From: Monosiga brevicollis MX1
Taxonomy: Eukaryota > Opisthokonta > Choanoflagellata > Craspedida > Salpingoecidae
Direction of reading: 5' to 3'
Assembly: GCF_000002865.3 (NCBI RefSeq)
Contig: NW_001865067.1
Location: 5,529-69,528 of the forward strand
DNA: 64,000 nucleotides
A model generated the notes under the pieces. The model made no database searches. It was not told where the DNA came from and saw only the letters and a program-made list of their open reading frames with translations. Positions 10,142-26,683 of the stretch are shown here, piece by piece (within the stretch, counting starts at the first letter, position 1; every line of letters starts with the position of its first letter). The translations under genes and the position numbers were made by a program.

Positions 10142-13100
10142 CTAGGCAGTGTAGTAGACGACTAGTTCGGGGTACATCTGTGCATTGTCAAACATTATCA
10201 CCTCATGAAACCTTCCTCGCGGTGTCGCAATGACAGAATCAAATCTGCAAGACAGACAAACATGAGTCGCATCAAGCTAAGAGCCAAGACACAACGACAT
10301 GGCATCTCGATTGACATACCGCTTGTCGTCGCGTACATAGGGTAGCAGCGGGGGTGCCAGTGCCCCAGAACGAGGCGAATCATGGACATGGGCATGGCCC
10401 AACAGGGCTCGTGTGATGATGAGCATGCCCTCGCCGTTGGGTCCAGGCTTCACATAGGAATGGCTCTACATCCAGATTCAAGAAGGCACACGGCGTCAAG
10501 GAAGCAATGTGATGAAAGACGCTAGAGCCCTGCAAACCAGCACCACCGCCACACCTTGCCAGGATGGTCGGCCAAGTAAACGCCAAGACCATACTCGTGG
10601 CCAACGCGGCTGCCGGCAAAGCAATAGCCGAGGCCCAGGCGCACAATCTTGTCTCGCAGCGATTGCTCAGGCGCAATGCCGTAAAGCAGCAGGCGCTCTT
10701 GACAGGGTGTATTGCGAAGCAAAGCTGGACAGCCCGAAAGCGCATCCGAGGTGGCCGTTCGAAGCTCTTCGAAGTGATGCTGACTCGTGAGGCAGTGACT
10801 TTCGAGGCGGTGCAGCATCTCCTGTCGCTTAGCGCTGTAGCGTTCCCACAGCACGGGGTTCTCCACACGCTCCACAAGCTGCACTGTAACGTTACTTGGT
10901 CCTTGCCCGTCGGCACTCAGCTGCTGTAGCAGCTCGGCCACCTAGTCACACCGTAATGCACATTAGTCGGCTTGTCAAGATGAAAAGAATAATATTATCA
11001 TGACTATGTAAGCAAGCAGCGCACCTCTGGGACGAGCTCGGGTGCGTCGCGCAAAACTTCGATGGCTGGGCAAACAACTTGGGTCGTGACAGGTCGCTGC
11101 ACACTCTGCCCGGCGCTGAAAAGACTTGGCCGTTTCTTTGGATCGGTTTTAAGCAAGGCCCGCGTTTCCCTGTACAAATGGCTCATCACGTCGCACATCT
11201 GCGCACAAACACAGATGTTAAAACGGCAACTACTACAACAAGAACGAGCGGCTCAGAAACCAAGAGCAGTAAAAAAAGACCGAGAGCAGAAGACATCACT
11301 GACCTCGATCGCTAGATGCGGAAAGCTGCAGCCGTCATCCCCCGCTTGCAAAAACCATCTGCAATGATCCACGACCTCATCACTTGGAGACCGAGCCGGT
11401 GGCACCGTTTGTGGGTACATGTAAGTGTTGTACAGCACGCAGCCAAAGGAAAAGGCATCCTGTGCCGGACGCGCCCTCACTCGACCGCGCCCAAACTGCA
11501 CCTCGGGCGCCACATAGCCTGCCGGGCCCGACGACGCAGTGGCCGTGCATGGTAGCATGGTGGCTTCAGCGGCGGCCTTGGCAATGTCAAAATCACCCAG
11601 CCGCACGACGGGCTGGTCCTCCTCGCCGTCTAACATGACATTGCTCAGCTTGACATCTCGGTGTACCAGGCCCTTGCTATGCATAAACGCCAGGGCGGTG
11701 CGCAGCTGAGTCATCAAACCTGCAATGACAGCCGAGGTGGCCAGGTGGCGCGCCTTGCCAAGCCACTGCTGCAGATCCCCCTGTGTACACCATGGCTGTA
11801 CCAAGTAGGCACTCGGGTTGCCACTGTGTACGTCCACGACCGCACCGAGGACCGGGATGATGTTTGGATGCTCAAGCTGACGCAAGGCACGAAGCTCCCT
11901 CAGAAACATACGACACTGATCCTGCTTGTGTTGCTCAGCAAGTGCATACTCCTTTACAGCCAAATCCTGCTCAGGGAGATTCAGCAGTGCTGCGCGGGCT
12001 TTGTACACCGTGTGATGTTGATTGCAATGAAGCTCAAGCTGACCAAGGCTGGAGAGCGTCAAACCCTGGTCTACTTGACACATGGCCTCCAAGATCAGAC
12101 TGGTTGGAAGGTCGGGGCCGAGCACGGTGCGGAGGCGCGCTCCCAGCGAGCTCTGCTCAGGGTGCAAAAAGACCAGCAGAGCTGGGAAGTGTTGGTGTAG
12201 CAGCTCTGCCAGTGCCGCCCCCTGGTCTACCTGTGTTTGATCTGATAGTTGTTGCTGTAAAATGGCCAGACGCTCCTTCATGTTTTGCAATCGATCCTCA
12301 AGGCCAGCTTGCATCTCATCTGAAGCCACAGGCAAGAATGCCGTGGTTGTCTGGATGTTCTTCTGCAGCTCGGCCACGTCCTCGTGGATGGATGCGACCT
12401 GATCTGTGCGGCTCTGCGTGATTTCTTCGGCATAGCTTTGGCACGAAGTTAGCACGGACAGCGTCGTGGCCTGCCAGTCGACCATGTCTTGCAACTGCTG
12501 CACCAGAGTTTGCGCCTCGTGAAGCGCAAAGGCCAGGTACCAGTCTTGATGCGCATAGTCATGATCTACCATCCAGGCTATCAGCTGCTCCAGGCCGTTT
12601 TGCTCGGGCAAGCTCAGCTTTTCGTGGGCTTGGCACAGCTGCTCCCAGGCCTCGGTCAATGCCTCGGTTGGAGGTGATGCACTCACATCCAAGCCTTTCG
12701 CACACTGTTCCAGTGTGTCGACACGATGGTCCGTGTTGATGGTTCCCGCTCTTGCCACAGCACGCAGGGCAGTGATCAGCTTCAGCTCCAGCTGCTGGAG
12801 GTGGCTGTCAGCGTCGGTGAACAGTTCTTGGCGCTTGGGTTCCGCGTTGTGTAGCATAGCGAGTTTATCCAGGGCTGCACCAAGGTTGGCGGGCGGCTTT
12901 GTGGGTGCCATTGTCAGTGCGGTGGGTGGAGATGGGCATGCTGCCAGCACGGTTTGAAGCTCAAGAAGAGCTGGCTGCAGCTCAAAACCAGCAGTGACAT
13001 CGTGCAGCTCTTGCAGTACTGATTCAAGGTTGTCAGTGTTGGGGTCCAATTGACCCAATCGGTTGTTCAACGCTTGGGGCGCTGCCAGTGCCTGATCGAG

Positions 13101-13618
13101 CGCGCCGAGGGCCCGGGTGGTGGTCACCTGGAAGGCTGCCCAGTCGATGGAAGGAAGCTCTAGTGGGGCTTTTTTAATGGTTTCTTGGATATCAGCAACC
13201 GCCATTGCAAGATTGGGGTTTTGTTTGGCAGCACCGTTGATAAATGCATCGAGGTTGGGGAGGGGATGGGTGGTGGTACGCTTCGGCAAGAGTGGCCTGA
13301 GCTGAGTGCCCACCGCCACCACAACAAAGGCCGTGGTCTATTGGAGGGTTGTGTGGTGCCATCGGTCGTGATGAGGTTGGATGAGGCCGTGGGGATTGGA
13401 ATAGTAAATGCATTGGGGAAAACAAGATGGGAGAGCAGGCTCACCTCGAGGGTGGGGGTGGTGGGTAGAGACGGCAGCCAGGCGGAAGGTGGTGCCGGTG
13501 TGGGCGGAGCGAGGGGCGCGGGTGGTTGTGATAGGCGAGCCTCGTGGAAAGCAAACACGAGCCCCAGCTTGTCGCAATGTCCTTCTTGACGTCCGAGATC
13601 GAAGGGTGTTGTGCCACT
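10142..13618 (-). CDS. Ankyrin - helical - protein kinase - PARP fusion protein
   Basis: Six exons read leftward: 13618-13445, 13337-11304, 11198-11025, 10941-10555, 10465-10320, 10244-10142. They give 1005 residues, 5' incomplete. Exon 1 holds a last ankyrin repeat (SGTTPFDLGRQEGHCD). About 400 residues of Gln/Leu-rich helix follow. The kinase domain (about 473-780) has LAVKEY (Lys), LVHRDVKLSNVML, LGDFDIAKA, YVAPEV, DAFSFGCVLY and KTDPKKRPSL. The PARP catalytic domain (about 800-1005) has VERVENPVLWERY, LLYGIA, GLGVYLADHPGKS, MLIITRALLG, RFHEVIMF and AQMYPELVVYY, then TAG. The usual PARP His of the H-Y-E triad is Tyr here, while Tyr and Glu remain; the kinase glycine loop is degenerate and DFG reads DFD. 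It may modify proteins by phosphate or ADP-ribose, or be a pseudoenzyme scaffold. Ankyrin plus PARP recalls tankyrase, but tankyrases carry no kinase. The true start was not found; upstream ankyrin exons appear deleted. Confidence 0.82.
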
Positions 13619-13884
13619 CTGAGAACATGTGTTTGGAGCGTGTGAGGTGGGCAGCGACGTGAGGGCTGAGTTGGGCGACGTGCATTTGCTCTCTCATAAT
13701 AAAGGCGAGGTGACAATGCTTTAAAGTGTGCCGGAGACGCCAGACGCGCGAGTGGTGTACAAATGGTGCGGGCAGGTAGCAGGTGGCCGAAAGGAAGCGC
13801 GTTTGGAGAGAAAAAAAAAAAAAAAAAAAAAAAAAGAAAAGAAACGGCGCGTGTGCCGGGGGCAAAAGTTCAGGCACGGCCATC

Positions 13885-14050
13885 GAAAGCCGCTTGAGCG
13901 AGCGAATGAGGCAGAGGCATGATGGCAAGGGGTGGAGTGGTGTGCCCGGATGGATCAGAAAAGGCGAGAGCAAGGACGGCAGGCGGAAGAGACCAGCGGG
14001 GAGCAGGGCGGGGGCGCGGGGAGCACCGACAAAGCGCAGACGCAAAACGG
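13885..14050. repeat. Intron block shared with 7.25-7.4 kb, copy 2
   Basis: Matches the long intron of ankyrin gene 2. At its right end (aaaacggg, near 14050) it passes directly into head-repeat sequence (cggtcagcgggcc), whereas in gene 2 the two blocks are about 1.2 kb apart with ankyrin exons between them. Confidence 0.75.
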
Positions 14051-14480
14051 GCGGTCAGCGGGCCTCGCTCTTTCTTCTCTGCCTGATGCACCAACTGACT
14101 CACCTCTGGCCAACTGTTCTCAATGACAGGTGCAAGGACAGGTGTACTTGGTTAGTTCAAGCGCACGCTGACGACGACGGAAGAAGCAGAAGAAGAAGAA
14201 GAAGAAGAAGCAGGAAGAAGAAGTAGGAAGAAGAAGGTAGGAAGAAGAAGAAGAAGAAGAAGGAAAATGCAAAGTTCAAACTTTTTTCTTCTGCATCTTT
14301 GTTTTTGCTTGTTCTAAAAATAGTCGAAACGGTCATACGAGCAGATTCTGGGGCGTCGCCAAACGAAATCCTTGTTGAACGTCTCCGTGCATTGTCCCTT
14401 CGCCGGCCATGGTGGCTGAAAAGCATTCCTATTCCGTGGGTGATCCGATGCAACCCCTCCGGCTATATTAAACCTATCGT
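14050..14480 (-). repeat. Head repeat, copy 3
   Basis: Carries the ggtcagcgggcc start, the gtgagtca donor-like site near 14100 and, on the minus strand, PSTPVLAPVIENSWPE aligned with the other two copies. A (GAA)n stretch (about 14178-14275) replaces the Lys-rich plus-strand frame. The outer part (tcatacgagcagattctgg to cccttcgccggcc) again matches the other copies. Confidence 0.6.
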
Positions 14481-15293
14481 CCCTCCCAGCTGAGAGTGTC
14501 CATATCTGATGGCAAGCGAGCCAACTCAACTTCATGGCAACGCACGTTCAAGGAACAGTCAAGCACACGAGATCTGCCCGTCGCTACAACCGGCCGCCAC
14601 TGTCAGTAGTCTTTCACCCCTTTTGGCGTTGGAAAGCCCGAGCGGCGACGCCCAAGTACTAGCCAATCAATACTGGCTGTGAGGAACGAATGAAGGGGGA
14701 AGGTCTCACATACATTGCCCGCTCTCCTTGTTGCTCGATCTCACACCTTATTATCGTCTTCATTGGAAGGGTCCTCAGGGCTCGGTGGTCCAGGCCCCAT
14801 ACACACTCGTGCTTCAAAAGTCCCATCCACCACCCAGAGGATGCAAGTGCTTCCTCTGCTGAGAAAACGATGTCTTTCATCTGGAAACGACTTGGCCTGC
14901 CAAGAGCTATCACTCTTTGGCCCTGTCAATCAAGCGACGTCAAAAAGCAAAGCGAGCGCTCACGCAACGCCACGGTGTAGGGCGCCAGTTGCCGATAGTC
15001 GATTCGAACGGGAGCTGGGACCGCTTAAACTACAACACACGCCCCCCACCCAGTCCACGGTCGCCAACTCCAAAGAAACTGTCAAACAATTTTCTTTTGT
15101 TCACACAAAGATCCCCCACAAAAAAAAATCTTTTGATCAAAAGGATCTGCTTCATTCCACTTATGGCGCGATCCACGACTGCGTCTTCACGGGGCGGGGT
15201 GAAGCAAGGTGGCATGGGTGGTGGAAGATCTGCGGGGACACTGAGAGATGGTGGAAGCGTGAGCAAGTGGCATTTTTCTCAGCGATTGACAAC
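14481..15293. other. Intergenic; probable RhoGEF upstream region
   Basis: A plus-strand open frame runs through 14715-15300 into the RhoGEF start region, but I see no domain in it. The ATG at 15294 was preferred because it opens directly into the exon that splices in phase to the DH domain. A longer N-terminus cannot be excluded. Confidence 0.4.
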
Positions 15294-16559
15294 ATGGAGC
15301 GAACCACTGGTCAGCTCGATCTCCACACCCCACAGCGCAACGGGCTGGGTGTCTTTGGCACCTCGGTATGTCCTGATGCAACGACCGTCACAAGGAGAGC
15401 TGCATACCCACCATACATCTCATGCCCAGTATGCCTTGTAGGAGACTGCTACCGCGGGCCCCAGCTTGCGCGCGGCGGCTGCCGTCTCGGAAATTTTGGA
15501 GACGGAGGTAGGATTCAATGCAAGCATGCAAGTAACTTTGGGCTCTGACAGTGCGCCTTGCTGCTCCTCTGGCTGCGAGTAGGCCGACTATATTGCCAGC
15601 TTGCTCCGGTTGCGTGAGGCGTATCGGGATCCCATGCTTGAGCGTTCACTGATCCATGAAGAGGATGCCCAAATTATTTTCCAGAATCTTGATGTCCTCA
15701 TTGCCTTGGGGACGCAGCTCTTGCACCTGGCAGCAGTTGAGGCGGATCCAACACGTGCATTGCACCACTACCTCAGTCAGTCAGTGACGCGTGCCTCCTT
15801 CGAGCAGTACTGCTCAGGCTATGCACAGGGGTCGCAACATCTGCAAGCGTGCTATCAACAAAGCACGCGCCTGCGAGCCAGCCTCCCCGATCGTCGCGAC
15901 CTTCAAGCCGCACTGCTCCAGCCTATCCAAAGGGTTTGTTGTTCGTTTGCAGTGATCCACAATTTCCACTTCATGTTCACCTCAACTGCTCTGCTCTGAG
16001 TTGCCTTTGCCTGATCTGTTGCTAAATGGTGTCGCTTGTGCAGGTGGCACGCTACCCATTATTGATGACAACAGCATTACAGCACGCTGCCCATGAGGAT
16101 CAAGCCAAGCTTGGGGCGGTGCTCGCTCTTGCCAAGGAAATGGCACAGGACGTTGACACGAGCGTGCGGGCAGCCGAGGCAGCGCTGGCGCTAACCTCAC
16201 TGAAAGCAAGCGTAGGGGGTGCATGGCCAAACACGCTCTCTGAGGATGCTCGAATCCAGGTCGACAAATCAGGTGTATCAATCCAGCGCACAAGCCCCAA
16301 AGGGCGTAAAACACACACTCGCCGCGTTGTGCTGCTCCATCAGCCAAACTATTCCCAGGCCAGCATTTTACTTCTAAAAAAGCGTCGCTTCTCCAAAAGC
16401 TACGACATTGACGAGCTATTCAGTTTCGAGACAACTGAGGCCAAGCACACGCCTGATCACGCTGGCGTGGTGCTGCAGCCTGTGCCACACAGCAATCGCA
16501 CCCTGATTGTGTCCTCGGCTGCTATGAGCGCTTATATAAAATCTCTGCCTGCCAGTTGA
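15294..16559 (+). CDS. Small RhoGEF (DH domain protein)
   Basis: Four exons, 15294-15365, 15442-15507, 15583-15933 and 16044-16559, give 334 residues. The Dbl-homology domain begins at AVSEILETE/ADYIASLLRLREA (the slash marks an intron). It continues through IIFQNLDVLIALGTQLL and FEQYCSGYAQGSQHL, and ends with the hallmark helix LLQPIQR/VARYPLLM, typical of exchange factors that load GTP on Rho-family GTPases. After it, a stretch with RRVVLLHQPNYSQASILLLK and YDIDELFSFET looks like a divergent PH-type domain. No SH3 or other module is seen, so the protein is short for the family. It is convergent with the DPP gene, whose stop lies 166 bp away. The start codon is chosen by exon continuity only. 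Confidence 0.8.
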
Positions 16560-16724
16560 AGAAAGCTCTCTCGTAGCGGCAACCTGCTCTTCAGAGCCAA
16601 ATTGATCACAAATTGATAACTGGGCAAGGGCTATGCTTACGGCTGGGGGATGGTTTTTTTTTTCTTTTTTTGACTCGATTGGCTCTTAGCCTGCACAGCG
16701 GCGGTTGAGGCACTGGGGCTGGCC

Positions 16725-20332
<3,608 letters not shown>

Positions 20333-21033
20333 TTCCAAGAGCTACGACGGCAAATGCATCGCCCGTTCCCAAGCCGTGGACAAAGCCGACCGTGAGTCAA
20401 ACGGAACGAACCACACGGCAGGCAAAAGGGGGTCGGTCCGAATCGAAACGACACGCGCTATCCGACCCGCGAGCGCGCACAACGTCACACACACACTGCT
20501 CACAACCACTGAACCGCGCCCGCGCGCGTTTCATTTTTTTTTTTTTTTTTGCGTTCACTTACATAATAGGCGAGGTCACATCAAAGAAAATGCAGTAGTA
20601 TAAGCAGTTGATGTAGATACCATATGGCAGCAGTGGTAAAAGAAGCGGGTTTAAAGTGAGAAGTTGAAGACTAAAAATGCTGACTTTGCGGGTCAAGTTA
20701 TTGCGACACATTTTGGTTGGGCAGAAAGACAAGATGTTGTGTTGTGGTTTGTGACGACGAGCACGCCTTGCTCATTCGGTCATCGATTTGACAAGGGCAC
20801 GTCCACAACACAACACAACACATTGGGCAAGACAAAGCAGTCGACACAAGAAGGGCCAAACGGTTTGATCGAAGCTAAACAAATCTAGCAGGATGAAGCG
20901 AGTCTCAGAGTCGCCTCGCTAGTTCAGAGTTAGAAGCTCCATCAGAACAACACAAACGATTTACGGACAGCGCGGCCGGTGCTCGTACCACTCACGGGCA
21001 CACGTCGCTCAGACTGACAGTTGCCAGCGCACA
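20333..21033. other. Intergenic between DPP and LRR kinase 1; no gene seen
   Basis: Contains a T-run near 20535 and unremarkable AT-richer sequence. It should hold the DPP promoter and the 3' end of the LRR kinase gene. Confidence 0.5.
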
Positions 21034-24000
21034 TTACTCGAGGTCCTGAAGGGCATTTACAATGACATCAAAGGTGGGCCGCTCGTGCATGGGGCCAGCC
21101 ATGCAAGAGAGACTGAGATTGGCCAGGCCGACAGGCACGTCGCAAGCATCCGTATCCAACTGCAGACGATGTCCGGCATCCAGCAGCTGACCGAGTCGAT
21201 AGAGAAAGGGGCCGCGAAAGTCGCCAAACTGTCCAACCAGATCCGGGACCTTTTGGTGCGCCGTCTCATAACACAACACGCCAAAGGCAAAGACGTCCAC
21301 CTTGAAGCCGTCGTGTGCTTCCCCGCGCAGCACCTCGGGGCTGAGGTAGAGCGGAGTCCCCAAGCTCATGGTGTACTGGAGATTGGCCGAGTGAACGGCT
21401 GCCGATGCATCAACATCGCTCATGTCGTCGTTGCCTTCAGCTTTGCGGTAGAAGCGCTTGACACTCCCAAAGTCGGAGACCTTGGCCCGAAAGTCGCTGG
21501 AAATGAGCACGTTGCCGCTCTTGAGGTCACGGTGTGCCACGCCATGGCTGTGCAGGTGCTCGATACCCCGGGCCACATCCAAAAGAATACTCAGCTTTTG
21601 CGCCCGCGTCAGGCTCTCCTTCAACAAGACCTGGGCCAGTGAGCCACGATCTACGAGCTCGAGGACCAGAAAGGGAACATCCGTGCCATCGGCAGGCATG
21701 TGGCCAGCGCCAAAGAAGCGCACGAGCTGGGGATGACGGAAGCGCTGTAAAAAATTGATTTCGCGATCAAAGACACCCTCGGTCATCTCGTCAAAGGACA
21801 TGCCCTCGCGGAGGAGCTTGACACAGACGCGCATGTGGTCCCAGTCGGCCGCATAGACAGAGCCAAATGCGCCCTGCGAGTCGCCATCGATGCGCTCCAA
21901 AAGGCGAATCTCCGAGGCATCAATTTGCCAGCCTCGCTTGAGCTCCTCCACCTGAGCCTCGGTGTCGCTGAGAAGGCGCTGCTTGAGCTCAATGTTGTCG
22001 TACATGCGACGCAGGCGGCGACGCGCCAAGTAGGCTACGATCAGGAGCAGGGCGAGACCGGGAAAAATGAAAACAACGGCGACGGCACCCTTGTAGTCCC
22101 AAAAGCTGGGCTTGACGGCCTTGCACAGGCCACCGGCGTTGGTGTAGCCCGAGGTGCAACGACAGTTGATGGCGTGATAATGCAAGGGAGCAAAGTCGAT
22201 GGACATGTCGGCGGAGACGACGACGGCAGTCCCGTAGTCGGGCATGATCTCGCATTGGACGGGGCTATTGACGAAGGAAAGGCTGGGCACGACGTCGAGA
22301 CGCAAGAGCTGCATGCCATCGAGCCAATAGTTTTCACCCGGCTGAAGCTCAAAGGAGATGAGTACGCGGTAGTTGAGGTCAACGTTGTCGAGGTTGTTGA
22401 GGTCAACGTTATTGGAGAAATCCATCACCGAGACGCCGTGGGTGAGGCAGGTGCGCAGGATGCTCGCAGCGCCGTAGGTAAAGAGATCCGAGTCTTGCAT
22501 GCCACGGGCAGAGAAGCTTTGGGTGCCCATGACGGTGCAAAATGCAGGCATGTGATCGAGGGCCGTGTTGCTAATGTCCAGCACCTGAACGGGGAAGACG
22601 TTAATCTTGGAGAGCTGGGGATTGTTGTTGATACTGGCTTCGACGGCGCGAGGCGCGTTGACGGTGAGCGCGGTGAGGCCTTCATTAAACTGCACAAAGA
22701 GCGAGTCGATGTAGGCGCCGCCTAGCGAGATGACTTGGCAGTCACTGTTGGCCACGCTAATGAGAGAAAGAGAGTTGGGTAGGCGATTGAGGGTGAGGGT
22801 TGTGGAGCCGTTGAGGGCGCAGAGCTGGGGCCCTCCGATTTGGAGAATGCTGAGGGCTGGGGCGCTGTGGAGGACGCTTTGCAGCATCTGGGGCTCCAAA
22901 CTGCAGCCCGAGCTGTTGAAGGAGGCCAAGTTGCGAAAGGGGTGCTGGGTGGTGGCCACAATGCAACCGTATTCGGCACTTTGGGAGGAGATGGAGAGGA
23001 GGGTGACGTTGTTGGGAACGCCGAGGGCCTCAACGTCAACGCGAGACATGCGGTGACCACCAATATCGAGCTGGCTGAGGCGGTGGAGCTTGGAGAACAA
23101 GCCATCGGGGAGGGTGGTGAACATGTTGCCGCCGAGCATCAGCGAGCGAAGGCTGACGGTGTCATCAAACAGGCCCGAGGGGAGGGTGGTGAGGAGGGAG
23201 TTGACCACGTAAAAGTCTTGGAGGCGGGTGAGGCCGGCAAAGAGGCCGGCGGGGAGGTGGCGGATGTTGGTAGCGCTGGCACTGAAAATCTCAAGGTTGG
23301 GATTGTTTTGGAAGAGGGGGGCGGGGAAGGTGGTGAAAAAGTTGTCACACATGTCAGCGTAACGAAGGTGGGGGTTGTTGTGAAAGATATCGGGGGCCAA
23401 CTCGGTGAGGCTATTGCCAAAGATGATGAGGTTCTGCAGCTGAGGGTTGTGGGCGAAGATGGTGGAATCGAGGGTGGTGATGGCGTTGTTGCTAATGGTG
23501 ATGTTGCGCAGGGCGGGGAGCTTGGCAAAGACGTCAGCATCCAAGGCTGTCAGTCGGTTGTTCTCGAGGTGGATGCGCTCGAGGGCGGTAAGGGGATCAA
23601 GAACATGGGGCTGGAGGCTGGTAAAGTGGTTGTCAGACAGGTCGAGTTCGGTGAGTTTGCTGAGATGGCTGAAGACGCCCGAGTCAAAGGCAGTCAGGCG
23701 ATTGGCAGCCACGGAGAGGTAGGTCATGGCACCAGCGCTGAAGGCGCCTGTGAGGAGGGTCAAAAAGTTGTTGGCCAGGCTAAACACTTCGAGGACGGGA
23801 AAGTCGTTGTTGGGATCAAGGGCCATCACTTCGAGCATGTTGCCGGACATGTCGAAAACGCGAAGATTGTTTGAGGCGGTGAAGCAATCAGGATCAATTT
23901 GTTCAATGGAATTGCCACTGAGGTTGGCCACGGTGGGTCTTGCACAGGTGAAACTTTCAGCTTCGAGGCTAAAGATGGGGGAGTTGTGAACGTTGATGAT

Positions 24001-24820
24001 TTCGACCTGACAGGGCAAGGGGGGAAGATGGGTAATGGCGGTGGTATCAAAGTTAATTTCGCGAAGGGCGGGAAAGTTGGAGATGGCGCGGACGTTGTCA
24101 AGGTCAACATTTTGAAGGCGCAGGGACTGGAGATTGGGGGCGTCAAAGTGTGGGAAGGAGAGGAGTCGAGAGCAGTTGATGAGCTCAAAGTGAAGGAGGT
24201 TGGGCAGGGTGATGTGGGTGTCGATGCTCTTGAGGGCGGCCAGGTCCTGAAGAATGACGCGCGAGGTTCTGAGGATGAAGGGGTCGAGGGCAAAGACTTG
24301 GAGGTCGGGTGTGCCGACAACGCTGAGTTGAGTGAGATTGAGATTTCGGACCATGTTGGGATCGTGGGGCATGCAACGGAGCTCGACGCTGTGGATGTTG
24401 GGCCAGGCTCGATCGCCAAAGAGGTCGCAGCATCCGCCCGAGTCGTCACCGTACATGAGCACGGTGGTAGCGTTGGTAAGTTGCAGCAGATCCGCGAGCT
24501 GGGGCAGCACAATGTCATTTCGGCAGTCGACCACAAAAGCGGCCGTGCGATTCTCGGCTATCAAAGGGAGCGAGGGGAGGGAAATGAAGGAAGGGGGTGG
24601 TGGTGAGCTGAGGCGTGTGGCGCGAGTTTGAGGCGCACATGTCCATAGATATGGGAGAGAAGCGCCTCGAGGTGACAGAGGGGGAGGGGGCGGGTTGCTG
24701 ATGACGCGCGTGACGGAAGAGGCGTTTGATTCACGTACCAGCTGCATTCGGGATGAGAGCCGCCATCAGGAGGACAAGGGTGACCGCCGTGAAGCAGCTC
24801 GAGATGCACGACGCCGCCAT
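21034..24820 (-). CDS. LRR receptor-like protein kinase 1
   Basis: Two exons read leftward: 24820-24739 (signal peptide, MAASCISSCFTAVTLVLLMA) and 24557-21034, phase 1, giving 1201 residues. The ectodomain has an LRR array of about 20 repeats (for example LTELDLSDNHFTSL, LERIHLENNRLTAL), then a Cys-containing juxtamembrane part (CRCTSGYTNAGGLC). The membrane span is AVAVVFIFPGLALLLIVAY with a basic stop-transfer RRRLRRM. The cytoplasmic kinase has GDSQGAFGSVY, VCVKLL, HPQLVRFFGAG, VAHRDLKSGNVLI, DFGSVK, SLGTPLYLSPEV and DVFAFGVLCYE. HRDLKSGN and the loop GTPLYLSPE indicate a TKL-like Ser/Thr kinase rather than a tyrosine kinase. It is probably a plasma-membrane receptor; the ligand is unknown. 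Paralogue of the gene at 35.4-40 kb. A 3.5-kb single exon is unusual in this intron-rich window. Confidence 0.92.
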
Positions 24821-24939
24821 GACGAGAGACGGTGCGAGGCTTGCACACGAAAATCAAGACAAACGGGGTGCGTGCGGTGTCCCAACAAGCCGCACCCGAA
24901 TCCAGCAGCCCCAACCCTGCGCACTCGCGCAACGGCAAC

Positions 24940-25010
24940 CGTGACCACGACCACGACCGCGACCGTGACCGTGACCGTGACCGTGACCGTGACCGCACAC
25001 ACACACACGC
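24940..25010. repeat. GACCGT hexamer repeat
   Basis: GACCAC, GACCGC and then about six GACCGT-type units, followed by a short (AC)n, about 120-190 bp upstream of the LRR kinase 1 start codon. The plus strand would read Arg-Asp repeats, but no gene context supports translation. Confidence 0.85.
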
Positions 25011-25271
25011 GCGCGCTCTCTCTTTTTTCGTTTTTCTTGGCTCGGCGAGGTTCTGCGACCCGAAGAAGGAAAATGTAAGAGTGAGAGAGAGTGGGTGGGT
25101 TGGGAGGGAGATGAGAGACGGGTGATGAGGGAGAGCGAGATGTAAAGAGAAAATCAAGCAAGAAGAGAGAAAGGATGATGAGACCACACAAAATCAGAGA
25201 TGAGAGAGTGCGTGTGGATGTCAGCAAGACAAAGTGAAATGCGCACATGTGTTCACAGAGAGAGGGAGAGA

Positions 25272-25492
25272 NNNNNNNNNNNNNNNNNNNNNNNNNNNNN
25301 NNNNNNNNNNNNNNNNNNNNNNNNNNNNNNNNNNNNNNNNNNNNNNNNNNNNNNNNNNNNNNNNNNNNNNNNNNNNNNNNNNNNNNNNNNNNNNNNNNNN
25401 NNNNNNNNNNNNNNNNNNNNNNNNNNNNNNNNNNNNNNNNNNNNNNNNNNNNNNNNNNNNNNNNNNNNNNNNNNNNNNNNNNNNNNNNNNNN
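25272..25492. other. Assembly gap (221 N)
   Basis: A run of N flanked on the left by GA-rich sequence and on the right by ordinary sequence. The gap probably covers a low-complexity repeat. Confidence 0.99.

Positions 25493-26683
<1,191 letters not shown>

Noticed and set aside
13338-14045. 235-codon minus-strand frame upstream of the fusion gene
   Set aside because: It is in another frame than the ankyrin exon, crosses a poly-A/T run and shared intron sequence, and has no motif.
22840-24606. Long plus-strand frames (Gly/Val/Glu rich) opposite LRR kinase 1
   Set aside because: They are the antisense shadow of the regular LRR codons; no motif and no start context.
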